In this document: piece after piece, positions 17,754 to 25,969 of the stretch | How the letters are laid out: each line of letters starts with the position of its first letter | How positions within the stretch are numbered: the stretch's first letter is position 1 | NCBI GenBank assembly: GCA_903884065.1 | Contig: CAISDL010000065.1 | Coordinates: 1-53,512, forward strand | Origin: an uncultured Actinomycetes bacterium | GTDB lineage: Bacteria > Actinomycetota > Actinomycetes > Mycobacteriales > Mycobacteriaceae | Reading direction: 5' to 3' | DNA length: 53,512 bases | The notes under the pieces: generated by a model | Database searches by the model: none | The model's input: only the letters and a program-made list of their open reading frames with translations | What the model was told of the DNA's origin: nothing | Made by a program: the position numbers and the translations under genes

Positions 17754-18149
17754 TCAGTAGGCGCGTTCTTCGCCCGGATGGGTTGCGTGATGTTGGACAT
17801 GGGTGAGACCCGGTTCCAACGCGCGATGCTCCGCACGCGGGAACAAGGCGGTCCGCTGCGGGGCGTCGGGATAGCGACGCGGTTCCTCGGCGCGCCTCGG
17901 CGGCCGGTCATTGGCGATGAGCACGGCCATCCACGGCAAGGGGATGGAAGCGGCCAGGATCGCCAGTGAGACAACGCCGTTGTGCCAGATGCCGTAGGCG
18001 ATGGCTGCCGCGAGGAATGCAGGGATCCGCCAGAACATGATCTTGAGGTACTTGCGAACGCGCGCGCGGTGCTGCTCTTCGTAGGAGTACTCCGCCCGGG
18101 TGATGAGTACGGGTTGTCCGTCATCGTCGAAACCCAACTCGCGGTCCAT
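17754..18149 (-). CDS. DUF3099 two-helix membrane protein (Rv2709-type)
   Basis: This protein of about 131 residues has two adjacent membrane helices (about residues 40-60 and 63-80), preceded by the basic segment RARVRKYLKIMFWR and followed by an Arg/Pro-rich soluble tail. It fits the DUF3099 family of actinobacteria, whose function is unknown. ATG 18149 is chosen; an in-frame GTG at 18176 would add nine residues. It lies 147 nt upstream of sigB, on the same strand. Confidence 0.75.
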   Translation of the reverse strand: MDRELGFDDDGQPVLITRAEYSYEEQHRARVRKYLKIMFWRIPAFLAAAIAYGIWHNGVVSLAILAASIPLPWMAVLIANDRPPRRAEEPRRYPDAPQRTALFPRAEHRALEPGLTHVQHHATHPGEERAY

Positions 18150-18234
18150 GGAATCACTGTTCCACACGGGGCCCACTCAAACGAGGGCCTTTTCTTACAG
18201 CTGTCTTACCGCGACCGGAGCCTATCGGGGCAGA

Positions 18235-18483
18235 ATGTCGGGTATGAAGACCGATACGATCGAACGCACCGACAGCGACGAACGCGTCGACGACGGGTCC
18301 GACAGCGACAGACCCAAGCACTTTCACTACGTCAAAAAAGAGAAGATCGCCGAGAGTGCGGTGATGGGCACGCACGTCGTGGCGTTGTGCGGCGAGGTCT
18401 TCCCGGTGACTCGTGCGGCCAAGCCGGGCTCGCCGGTCTGCCCGGACTGCAAGCGCATCTACGAGACGCTCAAGCGGACTTGA
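18235..18483 (+). CDS. DUF3039 small protein (Rv2708c-type)
   Basis: This is an 82-residue protein from ATG 18235 (79 from ATG 18244). The conserved core runs from FHYVKKEKIAESAVMG to the end and includes ALCGEVF and CPDCKR, a probable zinc-binding cluster. The family is widespread in actinobacteria and has no assigned role. The start is uncertain, but both candidates are in frame and close together. Its 3' end overlaps the convergent YihY-type gene by 14 nt. Confidence 0.8.
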   Translation: MSGMKTDTIERTDSDERVDDGSDSDRPKHFHYVKKEKIAESAVMGTHVVALCGEVFPVTRAAKPGSPVCPDCKRIYETLKRT

Positions 18484-19477
18484 TCGCGACCTGCGGTGAG
18501 CGCGGGATGTCCTGCGCCACCGCGGACGGATCGTCCCTCTCCTCGATGTCTTCCTCGGCCGGCCGCACGGGCTCTCCGCGCCACCGCGCGCGCCAGCGCT
18601 GCCAGTGCGGTTCGGGGGCGGGCCATTCCTCTTGGATTGCCGAATTGAGCTCCGCGCCGATCATGATGGCGAAGCCGAGGAAGAACGCGAAGAGTAGGAA
18701 TGCGATCGGCGTGGCCAGCGCACCGTAGGTGTATCCGGTGCGCGTGATGTATTGCAGGTAGACCCGCAATCCGGCGGTGGCCACCACGAACACGGCCGTC
18801 GCAAGCAGCGCGCCCCACACCAGTCGGTGGGTGGGCAGCGGGTCGGGCAGCGAGGCGCGGTAAAGGGCCGTCACGGCCAGCACCAGCCCCAGGATGAGCA
18901 TCGGGTAGTAGCCGAAACGCAGGACGTTGTCCCAACTCTCGGGGATGTGGGCACCGATGGTCCGCGGGCCCAGAGCGAGCAGGGGAGCGGCGGCGATAAC
19001 GCAGAGCAGCATCACCACATACAGCCCGAGTGCGAAGAACCGCTGGCGGACCGGGTGCCGCAGCGCCGTCTGATCGTGGGCTTCCACCACGGAGTCGACG
19101 AACGCCGAGATCGCCGAGGATCCCGCCCACAGGCTGATGACAAAGCCCAACGACACCACCTCGCCGCGCGCACCGGAGGCGATGTCGCGGACCGTCGGCT
19201 CGATGATCTCGCCGACGATGTTCTTGGAGACGAAACTGTTCGACGTGCTGATCAGCTGTCGCTGGATGGTGGCCATGGTGTCAGGCCCGAACAGCGGCGC
19301 CACATACGCCAGGCTGCCGAGCAACCCGAGCAGCAACGGCGGCAGTGACAGCACGGACCAGAACCCCGCTTGAGCCGACTCCGCGAAGATCGAGTCATCC
19401 CAACTTTTGGACAGGGTCCGTTTGGCGAGGCGCCATACGTGATGGCGCGAGGGCGTCGGTTTTGAGCGGTCCGTCAT
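18470..19477 (-). CDS. YihY/BrkB-family inner membrane protein (Rv2707-type)
   Basis: This 335-residue polytopic protein belongs to the YihY (formerly RNase BN) / virulence factor BrkB family. About six membrane helices can be seen between residues 45 and 265. The conserved opening W..SIFAESAQAGFWSVLSLPPLLLG and the WAGSSAISAF segment are typical. The C-terminal 60 residues are soluble and charged. The transport or structural role is unknown. ATG 19477 begins the protein. Confidence 0.85.
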   Translation of the reverse strand: MTDRSKPTPSRHHVWRLAKRTLSKSWDDSIFAESAQAGFWSVLSLPPLLLGLLGSLAYVAPLFGPDTMATIQRQLISTSNSFVSKNIVGEIIEPTVRDIASGARGEVVSLGFVISLWAGSSAISAFVDSVVEAHDQTALRHPVRQRFFALGLYVVMLLCVIAAAPLLALGPRTIGAHIPESWDNVLRFGYYPMLILGLVLAVTALYRASLPDPLPTHRLVWGALLATAVFVVATAGLRVYLQYITRTGYTYGALATPIAFLLFAFFLGFAIMIGAELNSAIQEEWPAPEPHWQRWRARWRGEPVRPAEEDIEERDDPSAVAQDIPRSPQVAIKSA

Positions 19478-19529
19478 GACCTTCTGGGAATTCCCCGTCG
19501 GCCGAGCATTCGCCCGGCCTCGCGAAAGG

Positions 19530-19721
19530 TTAGGCGTCGGCTTGGCTGATTTCGATGACCGCGTCGAGCTCGATCAATCTCGCCTGGTGCTCCTTGGCGT
19601 GATGCTGGCAGAACAACAACTCGGCACCCGATGGGAGTTTCGCCCGAACGCGGGCGGCAGCACCGCAGCGGTCGCAGCGGTCAGCCCTGGTGAGCTCCGG
19701 ACTGGTCAGCGTTGCGTTCAT
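19530..19721 (-). CDS. DUF7455 small zinc-ribbon-like protein
   Basis: This 63-residue protein has CDRCGAAA near the N-terminus and FCQHHAKEH further on, a C-x2-C plus C-x2-H pattern suggesting bound zinc. It belongs to a short, strongly conserved actinobacterial family (DUF7455) often found near the sigma factor genes. ATG 19721 is preceded by GGAGG at optimal spacing; an earlier TTG would overlap that site. The function is unknown. Confidence 0.8.
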   Translation of the reverse strand: MNATLTSPELTRADRCDRCGAAARVRAKLPSGAELLFCQHHAKEHQARLIELDAVIEISQADA

Positions 19722-19874
19722 GGGCTCCTCCAAAGGTGCTCAATGCCCCGACGGCAACCGTCGGGTATGTCTACTGTCTCAGACGCTCCGGCTCGCTGCT
19801 GTGTTCCCGCCTCGTAACGATGTGTCGTGTCTCACGTTCGGTGGATACGAGCTCAATCCGGCAGGCTGAGGTGT

Positions 19875-20255
19875 ATGACAGGCGAACACCTCGACGCTAA
19901 CCTGCTGATCCACCTCTGCGGGGCCGGGGACTGGAAAGACGCACAGCGGACCGGGGAGATCCGGCCGGACTCGCTGGCCACGGTGGGCTTCGTGCACCTG
20001 TCGGCGCCGTGGCAGGTTCACCTTCCCGCGAATCGACTGTTCGCCGGCCGCGCTGACCTCGCCGCGCTCTACATCGACCCGACAGCACTGCACGCCCCGC
20101 TGCGCTGGGAACCAGGCGTGCCGGGGGATCCGGACTCGATGCTCTTCCCGCATCTCTACGGGCCGGTACCGGTCCGCGCCGTGGTGGACTGCCGGAGTTA
20201 CCGCCCCGGTCCGGATGGTCGGTTTCCCGCGGTTATCCACAGACCGATCCGGTAG
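19875..20255 (+). CDS. DUF952 family protein (Rv2705c-type)
   Basis: This 126-residue protein fits the DUF952 family: LLIHLCGAGDWKDAQRTGE near the start and GFVHLSAPWQVHLPANRLF in the middle are its signatures. The compact fold is related to ADP-ribosyl-transferase-like or glutathione-transferase-associated domains, but no activity is established. ATG 19875 follows GAGG. The frame is open from 19827, which would add 16 residues without homology. The C-terminal codons include a 9-mer identical to a DnaA box, probably by chance. Confidence 0.8.
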   Translation: MTGEHLDANLLIHLCGAGDWKDAQRTGEIRPDSLATVGFVHLSAPWQVHLPANRLFAGRADLAALYIDPTALHAPLRWEPGVPGDPDSMLFPHLYGPVPVRAVVDCRSYRPGPDGRFPAVIHRPIR

Positions 20256-20330
20256 GCCGCGGGAGCGTCGCCCGCTCGGCGCGGCACGTGTTAGTTTGCG
20301 ATCCTGGATGTCGCCAATGATCCTGCCCCC

Positions 20331-20426
20331 CTTGGGATCCGGCGGCGTCCCAAGCAGATGACCGGGTGCTGCGCGCCCTGTGCGGAAGCCCCCCATTCCG
20401 CGATAGCCGCGCAGCATCCGGTCATC
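20331..20426. repeat. Structured element: two adjacent hairpins
   Basis: A first hairpin has a 7-bp stem (CTTGGGA 20331-20337, TCCCAAG 20348-20354). Two nucleotides later a long stem begins: a 19-nt arm (20357-20375) pairs with 20408-20426, with a single G-T wobble. Its 32-nt loop holds another 6-bp stem (GCGGAA 20382-20387, TTCCGC 20396-20401). It lies between the DUF952 gene and the promoter of the next gene. It may be a terminator, a structured RNA or a dispersed palindromic element. Confidence 0.65.
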
Positions 20427-20432
20427 CCTGCA

Positions 20433-20438
20433 TAGGCT
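20433..20438 (+). promoter_or_regulatory. -10 element (TAGGCT) for a likely leaderless transcript
   Basis: TAGGCT ends 7 nt before the GTG start at 20446. No ribosome binding site at proper spacing is seen, so transcription probably starts at the start codon. The long hairpin just upstream would occupy the -35 area. Confidence 0.45.
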
Positions 20439-20445
20439 CACCTCC

Positions 20446-21285
20446 GTGGGCAAACCGCCGAAACTCAAAGTGCTCGACGTCGCCGACGTGCCTTTGCGGG
20501 AAGTCTCCGGCCTGGCCGTGCGAGGAGATCACCTTCTCGCCGTCGGCGATCATGATCCGGTCGTGTTCTCTGCTGCGCTGGAACCCTGGCCGCTGCGCTG
20601 GCAGGGAACCGATCTGGCCGAACTGGACCTTCCCGAGGGCGGCGTGCAGTTCGAGGCCCTGGAGCCCACCGGCGACCACACCGTACTGGTGCTGCAGGAA
20701 CAACCTGCCCGTGTGCTGCATGTCGATCTCGCCACGCCCGCACTGATCGGCACACTGCACCTGGATGTTCCCGAGGGCCACCGGCTACGGGAGGCGTGGT
20801 TGGGAGACCGGTCCTCGCGTGGTGAGTCTCTGCTGCTGACCGAGTGTGGGCATCTGTTGGTGGTCAAGGAGAAGGGCCCGCCGGCGATCCTGGAGTTCGG
20901 CCCGCCGGGGGACGCCCCGGTCGGCTGGCGGCGCGGAGTGGAGTCGGCGCCACCGGCGCCGGGGGATGCCACGCTCACCGTGCTGGCCACGTGGTGGCTG
21001 GGTGAGGACCTTCAGCAGAATCTTCCCGATATCAGCGACGCCACCGTGGGACCGGATGGGCGGCTGTATCTGTTGTCGGACAAGGGTTGTGCCATCGCTC
21101 GGTTACCCGATCTGCTGGACCCGCAGGGGGGCACGGTCGAAGCGGACGCGGTGTGGCGGATCGCCGGCAGTCCGGACAACCCGGAGGGTTTGGTCATCCT
21201 GGCCGACGGGACCGTGTTGGTCGGCGTGGACACCAAGGCGCCGCGACGAAATCTGCTTCGACTCGAAGCGCTGCCACTGGAGTAG
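20446..21285 (+). CDS. Predicted beta-propeller protein, function unknown
   Basis: This 279-residue protein has repeated short strands with motifs such as EVSGLAV, HLLAVGDHDPVVF, ISDATVGPDGRLYLLSD and NPEGLVILADGTVLVGVD. Such patterns occur in SdiA-regulated/phytase-like six-bladed propellers. No signal peptide is visible, so it is probably cytoplasmic. The GTG start is supported by a -10 hexamer 7 nt upstream and by the start of the first blade. The last codons, including the stop, belong to a 17-bp tandem duplication. Substrate and role are unknown. Confidence 0.65.
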   Translation: MGKPPKLKVLDVADVPLREVSGLAVRGDHLLAVGDHDPVVFSAALEPWPLRWQGTDLAELDLPEGGVQFEALEPTGDHTVLVLQEQPARVLHVDLATPALIGTLHLDVPEGHRLREAWLGDRSSRGESLLLTECGHLLVVKEKGPPAILEFGPPGDAPVGWRRGVESAPPAPGDATLTVLATWWLGEDLQQNLPDISDATVGPDGRLYLLSDKGCAIARLPDLLDPQGGTVEADAVWRIAGSPDNPEGLVILADGTVLVGVDTKAPRRNLLRLEALPLE

Positions 21286-21300
21286 CGCTGCCACTGGAGT
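21267..21300. repeat. 17-bp tandem duplication across a stop codon
   Basis: Two identical 17-bp copies (21267-21283 and 21284-21300) lie end to end. The first copy encodes the final residues of the preceding protein. The second copy is non-coding and directly follows the stop. It looks like a recent slippage duplication. Confidence 0.85.
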
Positions 21301-21350
21301 AGTGGAGCCCCGCTCGCGCCGCACTCTCCGAGCAGCGTTGGCGTACGGGG

Positions 21351-22346
21351 TTACCGGGCGCTTGAGGCGGTGCGTGACGCCGCGGCTGCCTTGACGGCAC
21401 CGGACCGCTGTGGGGTGCTCAGGCCCCGCTGTACGGGGGCCGGCGCGGACAGAGCGGCCGCGGGGGTCGGCGAGGCCACAGCACCGGCGACTGCCGGGGC
21501 GGCGACCGTCGTGGCCGCCGCCGTCGTCTTCGGATCGTTGCGGATGTAGGCGGAGTCGATCAGCTTCCGCAATGCGGTTGCCTGGGGCGCCAACTTCGGG
21601 TTGAGGGTCACCAGCGGAAGTGTCTTCGTCGGGACGAGATAGCTCGTCGTGACACCGCCCTTCACATTGGTCCTGGTCGTGATGTTGGCAGCCGGCACCG
21701 CGCTCAAGGGGGCCAGCATCGACGGGATGTGCACGATCTGGGCGCCGATGATGGCGTTGGTGATGGCCGTCGGGTTGGGCCGGTCCGGGAAATCGGCGTA
21801 GCCGTCGTACTGCCCGGTCACCACCTTCACGTTGTACTTCGACTCCGCCGGCACGCGGTACTGGTAGCCGATGGTCGCGTCGTAGCGGTTCTTGTTGAAG
21901 TTGCACCGGCTGGAGTCGGCGATCACCACGAAGGTGAGCTTGCTCTTGTCGGGTGAGACCGCCTTGGCATTGAGTCGGCCGATCTCCTCGTCGACCACCA
22001 GTGCGCCCGCCGAGAGACCGACGACGGTGACCGTGTCACCGGCGGCCAGGGACTTGACGATCGCCGCGTCGAGATTGTTGGCTCCGACGGTGATCGACTG
22101 GGCCAGGGTGTAGTCCTTGCCGACGACCGGCTTGGCCTGCGCGGGCCACGACACGTTCTCCCGGACGTAGTTCGTGCCGCTGTAGGCGCCGCCGAGGATG
22201 GCGGTCATGGCCAAGGGGCCGAGGTCCCCGGCGCCCAGGCCGTTGACCATCAGGACCTTGTTTGCCGCCTCGGCCGCGTTGGCCGCGGACAACGCCATAC
22301 CGGCCGTCATGACGGTGATGCCGATGGCACGCGTGATTTTTCGCAT
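21351..22346 (-). CDS. Exported PE-PPE-domain serine hydrolase, copy 2
   Basis: This 331-residue protein has a signal peptide (about residues 1-28, ending NAAEAA), then a PE-PPE alpha/beta-hydrolase domain (about 30-250) with VNGLG and the nucleophile motif GLSAGALV. The acid is probably in GQYDGYADFPDRP, which is typical of the family. The last 65 residues are low-complexity Ala/Pro/Thr. The domain is usually fused to PE or PPE modules, but none is present here. Related proteins act on acylated substrates as esterases or cutinases. It lies downstream of a paralogue on the same strand, 37 nt away, and they are probably co-transcribed. Confidence 0.85.
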   Translation of the reverse strand: MRKITRAIGITVMTAGMALSAANAAEAANKVLMVNGLGAGDLGPLAMTAILGGAYSGTNYVRENVSWPAQAKPVVGKDYTLAQSITVGANNLDAAIVKSLAAGDTVTVVGLSAGALVVDEEIGRLNAKAVSPDKSKLTFVVIADSSRCNFNKNRYDATIGYQYRVPAESKYNVKVVTGQYDGYADFPDRPNPTAITNAIIGAQIVHIPSMLAPLSAVPAANITTRTNVKGGVTTSYLVPTKTLPLVTLNPKLAPQATALRKLIDSAYIRNDPKTTAAATTVAAPAVAGAVASPTPAAALSAPAPVQRGLSTPQRSGAVKAAAASRTASSAR

Positions 22347-22383
22347 GACAGATCCCTTCAGGTTGTGCAGCGGGACTGATCGC

Positions 22384-23646
22384 TTAGGCGGACGGCGAAT
22401 TGTCGGCGCGGGAGGCCGCTGCCGACCTCGCCGGGTTCGCGCTCGTGCGATGGCGTGTGACACCGGCACTGTCCGAGCCGCGGGTGGCTGCTGCCCGGCG
22501 ACCGGTCGGCTGTGGAGTCTCGTTGGTCGTGGCTGCCGGGGTCTGCGTGGCAGTGTCGAGCGCATTGGTGACCGCGGTCGGCTCCGACACGGGCTCGGCC
22601 GCCTTGACCGGTTGCGTCGCCGCCACCGTATCCGCGGGTGCGCTGTCCTTGGAGGCCGGTGCGGAGGCGACACTCACCGGGACTGCAGCCTCGGGGGCGG
22701 CAACAGCCTCGGGGACGGCAACGGTCGCGGTGTCGGTGCTGTTCGCGACGGCGGCTGCGGGAGCAGGAGTGGCGGCTGCAGTCTGAACGTCGTTCCGCTT
22801 GTAGGCGGAGTCGACGATCTTCCTCAACGCGGCTTCCTGCGGTGCGAGGAAGGGAAGCAACTCCACCAGGGGCAGATGTTCGGCCGGCACGAAGTACTTG
22901 GTCGTGACGCCGCCCAGGGCGTTGGTGGTGGTGGTGATGTTCGACGGGTCGATCGTGGAGAGATCGGTGAACACACTCGGGACGTGCTTGTAGATCTCAC
23001 CGATATAGGCGTTGATGACGGCGACGATGTTCCAGACGCGGTCCGGGAAGTCGGCGAATCCGTCATATTCCGCGACGACGGCGACCGTGTCGTACTTCGT
23101 CTCCGCCGGCAGCCGGTACTGGTAGTTCAAGACTGTGTCGAAACGGTTCTGGTTGAACGTGGCGCGACTGGAATCGGCGACCACCACGAAAGTGAGCTGG
23201 CTCTTGTCGGGTGCGTTCGGATCGGACAGCAGGCGCCGCATTTCCTCATCGGCCACCAGCGCGCCGGCAGACAGGCCTACGACGGTGACGTGTTCGCCGG
23301 GGCCGATCTTGGTCAGGGCATTCGCGATGGCGGCGTCGAGGTTGTCGACGCCCACAACGATGGAATCGGCCAGATACATGCTGTCCTTGCCGGTGACCGG
23401 GTTGGCTTGCATCGGCCATGGGACGCCGGTGCGCTGGTAAGTGGCGAATGCGCCACCGAGCACCTCGGACATGACGATGTCGGGCAGCAGGCCCTGGTCG
23501 ATCGACAGCCCGATGCCGTTCAGCATCAGAGCCTGGTTGGCGGCGATCGCCGGCGTTGCGGAAGACAGCGCGATCCCTGCGACAGCCCCGACGGACGCGA
23601 GAGTGACTCCTAAGGAGCTTGTAAGTTTACGCACGGTGAAAACCAT
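22384..23646 (-). CDS. Exported PE-PPE-domain serine hydrolase, copy 1
   Basis: This paralogue of the next gene on this strand has 420 residues. A signal peptide (about 1-35, ending TPAIAA) precedes the hydrolase domain (about 36-270) with LNGIG, GLSAGALVADEEM and AEYDGFADFPDRVWN. The tail of about 140 residues is rich in Ala, Val, Pro and Thr and looks like a wall-spanning linker. ATG 23646 has GAGAGGA directly against it. The in-frame GTG 23634 (protein starting MRKLTSSLG) aligns better with its sibling, so the true start may be there. The two genes arose by tandem duplication and have diverged considerably. Confidence 0.85.
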   Translation of the reverse strand: MVFTVRKLTSSLGVTLASVGAVAGIALSSATPAIAANQALMLNGIGLSIDQGLLPDIVMSEVLGGAFATYQRTGVPWPMQANPVTGKDSMYLADSIVVGVDNLDAAIANALTKIGPGEHVTVVGLSAGALVADEEMRRLLSDPNAPDKSQLTFVVVADSSRATFNQNRFDTVLNYQYRLPAETKYDTVAVVAEYDGFADFPDRVWNIVAVINAYIGEIYKHVPSVFTDLSTIDPSNITTTTNALGGVTTKYFVPAEHLPLVELLPFLAPQEAALRKIVDSAYKRNDVQTAAATPAPAAAVANSTDTATVAVPEAVAAPEAAVPVSVASAPASKDSAPADTVAATQPVKAAEPVSEPTAVTNALDTATQTPAATTNETPQPTGRRAAATRGSDSAGVTRHRTSANPARSAAASRADNSPSA

Positions 23647-24052
23647 TCCTCTCGCGTATATAAACCAGTGGCCGTTTGAACCACCCGACCTAGACCGGAT
23701 CTAGACCACTTGATCGTATACCTTGCGAGGCACCCCACCCTAATCTTCCCAACGCAACACTTCCTTTGCTGACTGGTCCGCAGGGGAGTTCCGACAAAGG
23801 CCGACGGTGGCCGTGACGTGCCATGAATGCGGAAGTGACGTTCGGGAGGCCGGGATGCGGCCGCGCTGGAAAAGTTAGCTAGTTAATTGCGAATGCAACG
23901 TGTTGAAGGTCTAATTGCCCGCTTCTTAGGGACTAATTACCCGCATCGTCGCAGGCACAGTTGCTGAGATGCGCCTGAGGCAGGCCCAAGAATTGGCCAC
24001 TAAATCTGATTGCTGGAGGGTGTCGTCGCTCACTACCAGGGAGCCGGGTCGG
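23647..24052. promoter_or_regulatory. 406-bp intergenic region upstream of the PE-PPE pair
   Basis: No gene is seen between the sigA stop and the start of the PE-PPE pair. It holds an inverted repeat CTAGA-ccgga-TCTAG (23690-23704), about 45 nt from the start codon. Further up lies an AT-rich stretch with TAATTGC at 23884 and 23912 and TAATTAC at 23934; the last two lie in direct repeats CTAATT(G/A)CCCGC spaced 22 nt apart. These look like operator sites. A sigA terminator could not be identified with certainty. Confidence 0.45.
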
Positions 24053-25804
24053 TCAGTCGAGGTAGTCGCGCAGAACCTGCGAGCGGCTGGGGTGGCGCAG
24101 CTTCGACATGGTCTTGGACTCGATCTGGCGGATGCGCTCGCGGGTGACGCCGTACACCTGACCGATCTCGTCCAGGGTGCGGGGCTGCCCGTCGGTCAGG
24201 CCGAAGCGCAAGCGGACCACGCCGGCCTCGCGTTCGGACAGGGTCTCGAGCACTGACTGCAACTGGTCCTGCAGCAAGGTGAAGGACACCGCGTCGACGG
24301 CAACGACCGCCTCTGAATCCTCGATGAAGTCGCCGAGCTGGCTGTCGCCCTCGTCGCCGATGGTCTGATCCAGTGAGATCGGCTCCCGGGCGTACTGCTG
24401 GATCTCGAGCACCTTCTCCGGGGTGATGTCCATTTCCTTGGCGAGTTCCTCCGGGGTGGCCTCGCGGCCCAGATCCTGGAGAAGCTCACGCTGGATACGC
24501 CCGAGCTTGTTGATCACTTCGACCATGTGCACCGGGATGCGGATGGTTCGGGCCTGGTCGGCCATCGCCCGGGTGATCGCCTGGCGGATCCACCAGGTGG
24601 CATAGGTGGAGAACTTGTAGCCCTTGGTGTAGTCGAACTTCTCGACGGCGCGGATGAGGCCGAGGTTGCCCTCCTGGATGAGGTCCAGGAACGCCATGCC
24701 GCGACCGGTGTAGCGCTTGGCCAGTGAGACCACGAGACGCAGATTGGCTTCCAGCAGATGGTTTTTCGCCCGCTCGCCGTCGCGACAGATCCACTGCATG
24801 TCGCGGCGCTGCTGAACCGGGAGCTTCACCCCCTGCTCGGCCACCTCCGCCATCTTCTGGGTGGCGTAGAGACCGGCCTCGATCCGCTTGGCCAGCTCCA
24901 CCTCCTCCTCGGCGTTGAGTAGGGCGACCTTGCCGATCTGCTTGAGGTAGGCGCGCACCGAGTCGGCCGAGGCGGTGAGCTCAGCGTCTTTTCGGGCCTG
25001 GCGCAGCGCCTCGGATTCTTCCTCGTCCCAGACGAAGTCGCCGGAGGCCTTGTCCTTGTCGGAGGGCTCGGCCGCGTCGTCGTCGTCGGCGGTCTCACCC
25101 TCGGCGGCCGGAGTGCCCGCCTCCTCGGCGACCTCGGCCGTTGCCGCGGTGCCCTCCTCCTCGGCGACGGTTTCAAGGTCGTCGAGGTCGATCTCGGGTG
25201 CGCCGTCGAGTTCTTCGACTGCCGGGTCGACGTCGACGTCGACGTCGTCGACCAGGACCTCGCCCTCGGCTTCAACCGCGGGCGCCGCCGAACCGGCCGG
25301 GGCCTTCTTGGCCCGACTGCGTGTCGGCTTCGGCTCGGGGGCGTCGGCGGGGGCCGCCTTGACCGCGGCCGCTTTAGCCGGGGGTGCCGTCTTGACTGCC
25401 TTGGCAGGTGCTTTTGCGGGCGCTGCCTTGGCGGGCGCAGTCTTGGCCGCCTTGGCGGGGGCCGCTTTCGCGGGGGCCTTGCTGGCCGGAGCCTTTGTTG
25501 CCGGTGTCTTGGTAGCGGGTGCCTTGGTAGCGGGTGCCTTGGTAGCGGTCGCCTTGGTAGCGGGCGCCTTAGCGGCCGGGGCCTTTGCCGCCGGCGTCTT
25601 GACGGCGGTCGCCGGGGCGGCCGCGTTGGCGGGGGCAGACTTGCCGGTGGCCTTGGCGGCGACCCGCGCCAGCACACTGCGGGCGGTCCTGGCCGGCGTG
25701 GACTTCTCGGCCGTTGCCGGAGCCGAACCGTTGGAGTCCTTGGCGGGCGTCGCAGCGCGCTTGGCCGGCTTCACGGTTGCTTGGCTTGCCTTGGTCGGTG
25801 CCAC
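24053..25804 (-). CDS. sigA: Primary RNA polymerase sigma factor SigA
   Basis: SigA directs transcription of housekeeping genes. The 583 residues comprise a Lys/Ala/Pro-rich N-terminus (about 1-170, many APATKAP repeats), an acidic segment (about 175-265), then region 1.2 (from about [13 protein letters not shown]), region 2 with [13 protein letters not shown], region 3, and region 4.2 with [13 protein letters not shown]. The end YLD is as in other mycobacteria. GTG 25804 is chosen because the protein then begins like M. tuberculosis SigA and AAAGGG lies about 6 nt before it; ATG 25864 would add 20 residues. The repetitive N-terminus is longer in repeats than usual and contains 15-bp DNA repeats. 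Confidence 0.97.
   Translation of the reverse strand: MAPTKASQATVKPAKRAATPAKDSNGSAPATAEKSTPARTARSVLARVAAKATGKSAPANAAAPATAVKTPAAKAPAAKAPATKATATKAPATKAPATKTPATKAPASKAPAKAAPAKAAKTAPAKAAPAKAPAKAVKTAPPAKAAAVKAAPADAPEPKPTRSRAKKAPAGSAAPAVEAEGEVLVDDVDVDVDPAVEELDGAPEIDLDDLETVAEEEGTAATAEVAEEAGTPAAEGETADDDDAAEPSDKDKASGDFVWDEEESEALRQARKDAELTASADSVRAYLKQIGKVALLNAEEEVELAKRIEAGLYATQKMAEVAEQGVKLPVQQRRDMQWICRDGERAKNHLLEANLRLVVSLAKRYTGRGMAFLDLIQEGNLGLIRAVEKFDYTKGYKFSTYATWWIRQAITRAMADQARTIRIPVHMVEVINKLGRIQRELLQDLGREATPEELAKEMDITPEKVLEIQQYAREPISLDQTIGDEGDSQLGDFIEDSEAVVAVDAVSFTLLQDQLQSVLETLSEREAGVVRLRFGLTDGQPRTLDEIGQVYGVTRERIRQIESKTMSKLRHPSRSQVLRDYLD
25508..25569. repeat. 15-bp tandem repeats inside sigA
   Basis: About four near-identical copies of a 15-bp unit (core CTTGGTAGCGGGTGC) encode repeated A-P-A-T-K residues in the SigA N-terminus. 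The unit is a multiple of three, so changes in copy number keep the frame. Differences at the ends of the array show partial decay. Confidence 0.75.
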
Positions 25805-25931
25805 GTACACCCTTTCGATCCTGCGGGGCTTCGCCGAGCGCAGACGTGCGCCACCGGAAAGCATCGGCTATGAGAGATATCGGCGTGATCTGTGTGGATC
25901 CTCGCCGCTCGGGGCGCGGCCGCCACGCTCC

Positions 25932-25937
25932 ATTGTA
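25932..25937 (-). promoter_or_regulatory. -10 element (TACAAT) of the sigA promoter
   Basis: On the minus strand TACAAT is close to the ideal -10 hexamer and lies in the gap between ppgK and sigA. It predicts a leader of about 120 nt before the GTG at 25804. The -35 region is weak, as is common in mycobacteria. Confidence 0.55.
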
Positions 25938-25969
25938 ACGGGATATCCGCAGGGCAGCGCGCGGCCGGC

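Noticed and set aside
20233..20241. Perfect DnaA box TTATCCACA
   Set aside because: It lies in coding sequence of the DUF952 gene as a single copy; chance is the simplest explanation.
23870..24052. tRNA or horizontally acquired island in the AT-rich stretch near sigA
   Set aside because: No cloverleaf, integrase or attachment-site pair was found.
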